DNA of 64,000 bases from the NCBI GenBank assembly GCA_022264855.1, contig JABYQU010000026.1, positions 248,001 to 312,000 on the forward strand. The letters are read 5' to 3'. Made by a program: the position numbers and the translations under genes. Below, piece by piece: positions 57,374 to 64,000 of the stretch (its first letter is position 1; each line of letters starts with the position of its first letter). Below the pieces are notes generated by a model, which saw only the letters and a list, made by a program, of their open reading frames with translations, did not search any database and was not told the origin of the DNA. This DNA is from Lenzites betulinus (taxonomy: Eukaryota; Basidiomycota; Agaricomycetes; Polyporales; Polyporaceae).

Positions 57374-60300
57374 GCTGCGCTGTTTCACTGTATATCTAAT
57401 TAGTCACTAAGTTAGTACGCATTTCATGGACTTTCCCTCTCTTGGACTTTACCCTGCATGATCGCTATATACACTTACGCTATGTCCGTATACTATCATA
57501 TCTATTTTATACTCTTCAAATCGAAAGCCGATCACACCTAGGGACAGGAATTCCAGGACAGATACGATGAGAACCCTCCATATCACATGTACAGTCGAAG
57601 CGATACATGCGTAGTAAGTGCTATGATTTATTACATAGTCAATGCGCTTGGCCCCGCAAGCCCAGCCTGTGGTAAACGTACCAGAATATCGATGTAGCGG
57701 CTGTTACCAGTCGCATCCTGCCATCGCGCGACACCGAAAGAATCACAGGTTATATCGTAACGACATACCAGTAACGAGACGTAAGAGACCAGATTCCCAC
57801 TGCGCATCAACCCGACTCCTGTCAAACTGCGTCGAAATGTGTGTATCAAAAACTCCAGCGCACGTATCAAGATAGAAGGAGCTGTTGAGCTCCGGCCAGC
57901 AACTTCACGGCGACTAACCCCAGGCACACCTCCAGGACGCGGCTGAAGGCGAAGCACTCCCGAAGCACATCCTGCTGCCCACGGGTGTCAGCAGGACTCG
58001 GAGTTAATACCCGCGTATGCCTGGCACAAGCTGGGGACGTCATAGCCGCGATGCATCGTGGGCTACAGGAGCGTGGAGTGTAGGTACTTACGACCTGAGC
58101 GGCAGAGGCCGGAATACGAAAAAGGATTTTGGAGACTGTATGCGTCAGTATTGTAGGAGAGTATAAGATTGTTTCCGGGGGTAACAGCCTGAGGGGCGTA
58201 GTAAATGCGGAAGAGCGTACGTTTCTCCCCGGTAACACACGCCTGCAGTATCGCGAAACTTGTGCGCAATCGACGTATCCGAAGCGCTTCGTAACCGATA
58301 GAAGGTGATATCGACTCGTGCTATCCAAGGTTCGAAGAGGGGAGTGCGAGGGAGCAGAGTCGCAGGAAGGGGGAAGGTACATGCAGCCTGGTCTAGGAGC
58401 GATACCGCGTCAATCCTTGCGGCCGCCACAACTCAACTGCTATACCGATGCAGACGTGCAGGGGTTATGCGCTAGCCGAGTAGTGGTGCGCAAAGACTGT
58501 CGGGGTGTACGCTCCTAGACCAGGACCTCAGACCTGTCAGCTCGTGCTAAATATTCGGCGACGGCTGCGAGGGAGATCAGGAAGGGAATGGGAGTACTGA
58601 CCATCTCACTCGATAATTCTGCACGGTCTTTATACCACCCAGCGGATGCGCCTTCGGCCTTCGCCGCGCGCTCTGGCGAACAATGGTGCCGCCTTCGGAG
58701 CCCAGCCGATGGTTCTGGTCTTGGTCCTGCTGCATTGCCGATAGGCCACGGGCCACAGCGCCCCCTTGCGACACGCGTGAAGAGTGCGTGACAAACAGGC
58801 TTCAGCTCCCGCAAGCTTGGATGAGGGCGCGGTGGGAACGCGCGGGCGGCCTGCCTGGGCTTAGTGCCTGTCCCGCGCTCGGGTGCGCCGTGTGTCGTGG
58901 GATGGGGGACTACGCCACGAGCTTCGCGGAATGCGCGAGCCAATGGCCGCTGCGGGCCCGCAAGGAATGACGTCGCGAGGAGCCGTAACACCCCATCGAG
59001 AGACTGGGGCGTGGGTCACGGCGGAGTTGTTACGATTGGTGGAGGTACGTGCATAGTTGTATTGGATGGTGCCTGCGCAGCGGAGATCGTGTGTGCAGTG
59101 AAGGGACCCAGAGGCGAGGGGGCAGCGAGCCATACATGGTGGCGGCAGCGAGGGTATTGGACGTGGTCCTGGGAGGAGTGTCGGTCATCGGGATGACGCA
59201 GAGAAGATCACGAAGGCGAGCGGGGGGCGACGCTGGGCGGTGCGCGGGGCCGTTGCTTCCTAAACAGACTGATGACAGCTCCGCGCATCAGGGACGCTGA
59301 TGGAATCCGCATCCTGGAAAGTTCCTGCAACCTCAGCAGGCTTTCGGGTGCGAGCTGCTGTTCGCTGGACTGAATCCACCTCGATGAGCTCGATCATGCA
59401 GTGCTAGGGACCCGTGAACGGATCGGCGAATCTACGCACAGGATCGAGTGCTTGTGAGTTGTACGACAATGTTGCACTTTGGCGAATGCGACCAGACTGT
59501 GAATGTGATGGCAAGCCGACGCCTTGAGAAAAGAAGAGGTATCGCGTAACACCATCCGATTGGGCGGCCTCGAGAAGCTTGTCCTTGGGGAGCGGGCAGG
59601 GCAAGCGAGAGGCTGTTGGACATCCAGAGGTGCTTTCTCGGCCGCGAAGGGGCCCGGAAGATCTACGGACGCAGGGAGAGCATTCTGGGAGCCGAACGGG
59701 GCCAATATACATCTAATCGGTGTAGATGGGTCACGCAGCCGCGGAGGCGTTTCGACGGTGACGACCTTGTGCGCGCTTGAGGCGTATCTATTTCTCGCTT
59801 GCTGCTCGGGGAGCGATGATCATCATACGTATCGACGCACTACCAGGACAGCTCGCGTCCACGCACCTCCGATTGTATGGGGCACCACGCATGGTGATAC
59901 GCCACGGCGTCATGCTTGTGTAGTGTGCAAACTGGCAGACGTCGCCTGCGTCAGCCATTTCGGGACCACATTGCGACTGCAAGGCCAAATCAGTGCACAG
60001 ACGTACAGACGGAATGAATCCGCCTCAGAATGAGATGGGACTGGACAACGTTGCAATGTCGTGCGCGCCACGACAACGATAATTGGACAATACGCTATAG
60101 GAATAAGTGCGGTGAGAATGTCGAGAACGATAAGCCCTGCATGGTTACCGCACTTACCTATGAGCTTAAGAGAGCGGCGAATAAGCGGGTAGTACCAGAA
60201 GTTTCGGAACGGCGAAGCTGAACAACTCACCTCGCCTCGAGGTATGACGACAGAGGGTTCGTTTTTCCTGCCACACCATTCAAATGTACATGCGGGTGCA

Positions 60301-61607
60301 CACTGGACTGATCGACAGGAGGCTGACTGGCAGATCTTATGATGCTGCTAGTGAGAGTGTATCACATACCTAGAGTCAAACTTCGGCGCTTCAACTTCTC
60401 AGCTCATTGTTCAAAAAGTAGAAGAGAGAAGCTAGTCTTCAAGAGGCAGAAATTTCACGTTCTCCTGAAAGCGGGGAGAAAAAGCGTGTAGAGATAAGCG
60501 TACAGGCAGTCGTGCACAATGGGTGGCTCTGACTCATCAGCTCGAAACTTCTGGTTAGGTTCATATGCTTGAATGTCAGTGCGTCAAAGTAGGACGGACA
60601 AAATGGATCGGACGACGGTCCACAAGTATAAAAAGAATCTTACAGCGCCGCGGCCTGTTTTGACTAGGCATTTGATAGACTCGTACAGAGTCTACTTCTC
60701 TGAGATCGTCGCCAAGTCCCTACTATGGCTCCGCCAGTGTCATTATATTGCAAAACAGAGGTAGACAACGTTGAAAATCGAGATTCTTACCTGATAAAAT
60801 CATGAGTGATAGTTGGAAGATTGAGCCGAACCGAATGCGTATCTGTTACTAGCTCAGGCGGTGCAAAGCGCGAACATGAACTCGGGGGACATGGCGCCCC
60901 GCGCGAGACGCGCATGCCCACCGCTGTACATCATGGCGTCAAGGATCGCGCGCGGCCGCAACGGCCGCCCACCTCGGCTACTCGGCGAGCTCAGAGGAGC
61001 CTATAGACGTACTCGCGAAAGGCGACGTCCATGTCGATCGGGTGGCGCCGGACTGGCTTTGCGTAGACGAGTCCATTCATTACATTTGTAGCAGTAGTAC
61101 AAATACCTTCTAGCAGGTCGAGGCGCCGGGTGCCTCTAGCCCTCTATAGACATCAAGTATCATATAATCAGATACTGCGAGGCATGGATGCGACGTGCAT
61201 GGTGGGGACGTACCTTGGGAAAGCGATTCATCAGAAGGCTTACACTTAAATCTCGATGCTAAGTCAACGGTCAACCGGTCACGCCGCACAGGACGTTTGA
61301 CCGGGGAAGTATCTTCGTGCTGAAGGCTCTGGTGAGTTGCGCGGGTTTGCAGGAGATGCAACATGAACGGAAACTAACTAGTGTAAGACGGCGCAAATAG
61401 TCCGGATCTGGGGCGGCAGTACCTGAGGGTTCTTGTGGCCGGAGAGGATCCTCTCTAGCATTCACCGCTATGTGGTAAGACTCGGAGTCGGGTCCAGTCG
61501 GAACTTGGTCGGTCAACATGCGGCGTCTCGATGGTATTTCGCGAACGGCTGTCTGTTCCTGAGCGCATATGAGTTGAGTGCCCTTGTGCTGTATGAAATC
61601 AAGCTAT
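57374..61607. other. Gene-poor region of 4.2 kb
   Basis: No convincing gene. Hydrophobic fragments occur on the minus strand (for example 59910-60230, with LIVLDILTALIPIAYCPII), possibly relics of a membrane-protein gene. A pair of 15-bp inverted repeats lies at 58387-58401 and 58510-58524. I could not assemble any exon chain matching a known family. Confidence 0.5.
58387..58524. repeat. 15-bp inverted repeats enclosing 138 bp
   Basis: CCTGGTCTAGGAGCG at 58387-58401 and its exact complement at 58510-58524. No matching flanking duplication was found, so it is not proven to be a transposon; it could be a very small MITE or a chance hairpin. Confidence 0.8.
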
Positions 61608-63881
61608 TTAAAGACTCACATGCATAGCATCGTGACGCAGTAAGAGCGTACCACCTATACTAGGAAAGGGAGAGGCTCGCATGATGGAAGGCCCTGCAGC
61701 GGCCTGCGTCTGCGAGCCATCCACGAGACGGTTCGATGAGGCCGAAATAGTGGTTGTGTCGTCCCACGCGGTTTTCGTAGACGCGGCGGTGCCGATGAAA
61801 GGCTCGGAGAGTTCCACGGAGAATAGAAAGTCATCACAGTCTTGAACATATGCGCTTTCTAGAGAGCGCTCCAGCTTGAGACGTAGCAGCCGAACGTAGC
61901 TGATCGAGACTCCCTCGCAATAAGGACCGGACACGTCACAGGTTTCGGGGATCACAAACTCGGCGTTGGCGATCGTACGCGAGGATGAACAGTCACGGAT
62001 GTACGTGCTTTGGTACTTGCTTTGGTCGGGTTTTTTGCCGAATCGAAGTATCAAATTGTCCAGGAAGCCTTGAAATATAGCTGGCGATGAGGGTCTGTAA
62101 AGGTGATCAATATAGAAGTGGACGATGGCGCCATCCTCTTGCTCTTGGAGTTGAAGTGTGATTGTTATGGGGGAGACATGCGTACGCTGGTCGTCGTGAA
62201 GGGGCCGCTGTGCCACGGCGTTGTTCACGCTCAGAGTCGTAGTCATGGATATGAGATGCTTAAACTGGAGAGGTTTGGATTTAAGCGGAGTGAGTGTAAA
62301 CCCGATCGCGCGCAGTCCCTTTTCGCAGCTGGGCGCAAGCTGGATTTCGGGTAGCGTTTTTTCAGTGTGTCGAAGCGGCCAAATTGACTGTCGCTCGCTG
62401 CGCTTCGCAAACCCGTTCTTGCGCGCCTTGGGCTCGTAAGCCTCCTCCGAATGGCGTAGGATGGACACCTCCGAACACGTCGGCACCACATCGAGATCGT
62501 TGAACACGGCGGTGGATAGGCGCACAACGCGGGGAGACATATGCATCCGGTTATTGGCGCCACAGGCCGCGTAGACACCTATCACGACGTTCTCCGCCAC
62601 CCCCACGTCTTCTTCTGCGGAGCAAAGGGGGAGCGCAATCAGGTAACCATCACCGTCTTGGCAGCGCAGGAGCGAGAGACGTCGAAATGGACTACGGGAC
62701 ATCGCGGCTGTGCAAGCAGTGCAGCTAGAGTTGTAGCCAGCACCCAGAGTAAGAGCCGTTTTGGGTGGCATAGGGACAGTCATGAGCTTGATCCGGACGC
62801 CTTGAGGGGTGAAAACGCAGTGCAACGGAGGCGGTAGACCGTCGCGACGATGGCCAATACGCATCGCGAACTCGGAGGGCGTGATGGGGGTGACGTCTCT
62901 GACATGTTTAAATGCGTCCGGGGAAGGTGCAAGCAGTCCCGAGTTACTCAGCGTTTTAAGGTTCCAAAGATCGTCATTTATCCTGCCCAGCGCCAGAAGG
63001 GTGCGAGTAGTGCCCCATGCGAAAATACTTTGATCAGGGATGTGCTTGATGATCTCCTCCTGCAACCGAAGGAACGCGTTCGTCCCTTCGCCGTAGATCG
63101 GCGACATGTGCACCCCGAATATCCCGAGCAGCGAGTACGCCCGGTCCTCCACCCGTACTGTCCTCCGTTCAGCAGCCCAGGACATTCTCTTCGCCACACT
63201 TGCAGATCCAACAGACTTCGTCCCAAGCAGAATCTCAGCGTCTACCCCCGTGATCTTCTCCAGCGTCGATGCCAGGCCAGTCTTTGTTCCCAGGAAGGTC
63301 CAGTTGCAAGTGAGGAAGACGACGTACGCGGGCGCAACAAGCTCCTGCAACGTCCAGCCGCGCTTGTGCCATCTGCTGCCCCAGAACTCGGATTTCCTGC
63401 TCCGTGGATTTGTGCCGTCAGGAACATCGGCGAGGTAGACGTAGCACACGTCCGCGTCGCGATACAGCTTGTACATCGAGTTAATCGCCTCCGAGAGCTC
63501 CGCACTGCTGCGCTTGTCGATGCAACACGAGTCGATCCAGATCAGACAAAATCCTGCGTTGCGCGCGACCTCGCAGACCCGCTTGATCTTCTCCGAGAGA
63601 TTCGGGTGGGAGAAGAATGCTTCGTTGACCGGCGGAGGGGGGCCGTCGTTCCATTGTTTAGGGTTCGTTATAGGGCATTCGATTTGGAGTTTCACGATAT
63701 CGTCGAACGTCTGCTCGCCGCCTTCTTCTGCGGGGCGCCAGGTGTGGGACAAGATCGCGTACGGGGTTGCGCCGACTTCGGCGAGAAACACGAATTCGCC
63801 AGTGTATGTGTTTAAGAAGCGGGGCATCCTGGCGTAGGTGGTCAACATGCGGTGGACTACGTGAGATAGTGATATACGCAC
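61608..63881 (-). CDS. HET-domain protein (heterokaryon-incompatibility type)
   Basis: Intronless frame of up to 757 residues with an N-terminal HET domain (PF06985 type). Numbered from the outermost Met, the diagnostic blocks are YAILSHTW (41-48), FCLIWIDSCCIDK (111-123), ELSEAINSMYKLYRDADVCY (128-147) and RGWTLQELVAP (174-184). These are followed by the VEDRAYSLLGIFGVHMSPIY segment typical of the domain's C-terminal part. Start choices are 63881, 63848 or 63827. The last (MPRFLNTYTGEFV) fits the usual family beginning best. The remaining 450 residues match no domain I recognise; part of HET diversity lies in such variable C-terminal regions. In filamentous ascomycetes HET proteins trigger cell death after fusion of unlike strains. 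In basidiomycetes they are numerous, with roles mostly unknown. I see no frame break. Confidence 0.92.
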   Translation of the reverse strand: MRISLSHVVHRMLTTYARMPRFLNTYTGEFVFLAEVGATPYAILSHTWRPAEEGGEQTFDDIVKLQIECPITNPKQWNDGPPPPVNEAFFSHPNLSEKIKRVCEVARNAGFCLIWIDSCCIDKRSSAELSEAINSMYKLYRDADVCYVYLADVPDGTNPRSRKSEFWGSRWHKRGWTLQELVAPAYVVFLTCNWTFLGTKTGLASTLEKITGVDAEILLGTKSVGSASVAKRMSWAAERRTVRVEDRAYSLLGIFGVHMSPIYGEGTNAFLRLQEEIIKHIPDQSIFAWGTTRTLLALGRINDDLWNLKTLSNSGLLAPSPDAFKHVRDVTPITPSEFAMRIGHRRDGLPPPLHCVFTPQGVRIKLMTVPMPPKTALTLGAGYNSSCTACTAAMSRSPFRRLSLLRCQDGDGYLIALPLCSAEEDVGVAENVVIGVYAACGANNRMHMSPRVVRLSTAVFNDLDVVPTCSEVSILRHSEEAYEPKARKNGFAKRSERQSIWPLRHTEKTLPEIQLAPSCEKGLRAIGFTLTPLKSKPLQFKHLISMTTTLSVNNAVAQRPLHDDQRTHVSPITITLQLQEQEDGAIVHFYIDHLYRPSSPAIFQGFLDNLILRFGKKPDQSKYQSTYIRDCSSSRTIANAEFVIPETCDVSGPYCEGVSISYVRLLRLKLERSLESAYVQDCDDFLFSVELSEPFIGTAASTKTAWDDTTTISASSNRLVDGSQTQAAAGPSIMRASPFPSIGGTLLLRHDAMHVSL

Positions 63882-64000
63882 AGGAGCTATTGTGGCTGGT
63901 TACGCTAGGAAAAATCCGGGATATTCAGGAACGTGAGATGGGTGGGTGGCCCGTCTGTCGTCCCTTGTGAACGGGTGATCTTTGGCGTAATGGGGGGTCC
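63882..64000. other. Upstream flank of HET gene
   Basis: Short remainder of the window; no feature is supported. Confidence 0.5.

Overview
The window looks like nuclear DNA of a basidiomycete fungus, most likely an agaricomycete (wood-decay type). Genes are split by many short introns (about 45-70 bases, GT...AG). Coding DNA is GC-rich. Several proteins belong to families I know mainly or only from Agaricomycetes, such as Tnp2 transposases with a tail-to-tail partner gene and secreted proteins with a 'TNAERLTRGLPP'-like motif. All functions below come from reading translations and splice signals by eye; no database search was run.

Layout. 1-6573 (-): 3' truncated ABCC-type multidrug/conjugate ABC transporter. 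9018-11085 (+): acyl-CoA oxidase-like enzyme ending in -SHL. 11665-14688 (-): CPA1 Na+/H+ antiporter. 14826-14868: perfect 43-bp palindrome. 15439-16136 (-): mitochondrial pyruvate carrier subunit. 16643-17784 (-): secreted ferritin-like (Rds1-type) protein with an odd exon/intron. 19083-19758 (+): short agaricomycete protein of unknown function. 20454-22540 (-): sugar transporter (MFS) with a one-base frame break. 22541-27025: GC-rich gene-poor stretch. 27026-28884 (-): secreted-protein gene split by an 809-bp hAT-like non-autonomous transposon (27627-28435). 28885-32974: repeat-rich stretch with an inverted repeat pair. 32975-39951: a CACTA/Tnp2-type transposon module, made of a partner gene (+) and an apparently intact tnp2 transposase gene (-), tail to tail. 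41472-42176 (-): conserved small CxxC protein. 43256-44107 (-): Apq12-like membrane protein. 45799-46630: doubtful gene with 21-bp repeats. 47156-49730 (-): concentrative nucleoside transporter. 51751-53376 (-): WDR68/DCAF7 WD40 protein. 55350-57373 (+): membrane-anchored aspartic protease. 57374-61607: no convincing gene. 61608-63881 (-): HET-domain protein.

How it fits together. The flanks are ordinary housekeeping and transport genes: peroxisomal fatty-acid oxidation, mitochondrial pyruvate import, ion, sugar and nucleoside transport, and a WD40 scaffold. Between about 22.5 and 41 kb the window changes to a transposon-rich island with one freshly interrupted gene and an apparently intact Tnp2 module. 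A second gene-poor stretch lies next to the HET gene at the right edge. I see no biosynthetic cluster, CRISPR array, rRNA or convincing tRNA. The most notable items are the hAT-like insertion with perfect 8-bp target duplication, the intact Tnp2 plus uncharacterised partner gene, the possible newly made intron in the Rds1-like gene, and the perfect palindrome near the antiporter promoter.
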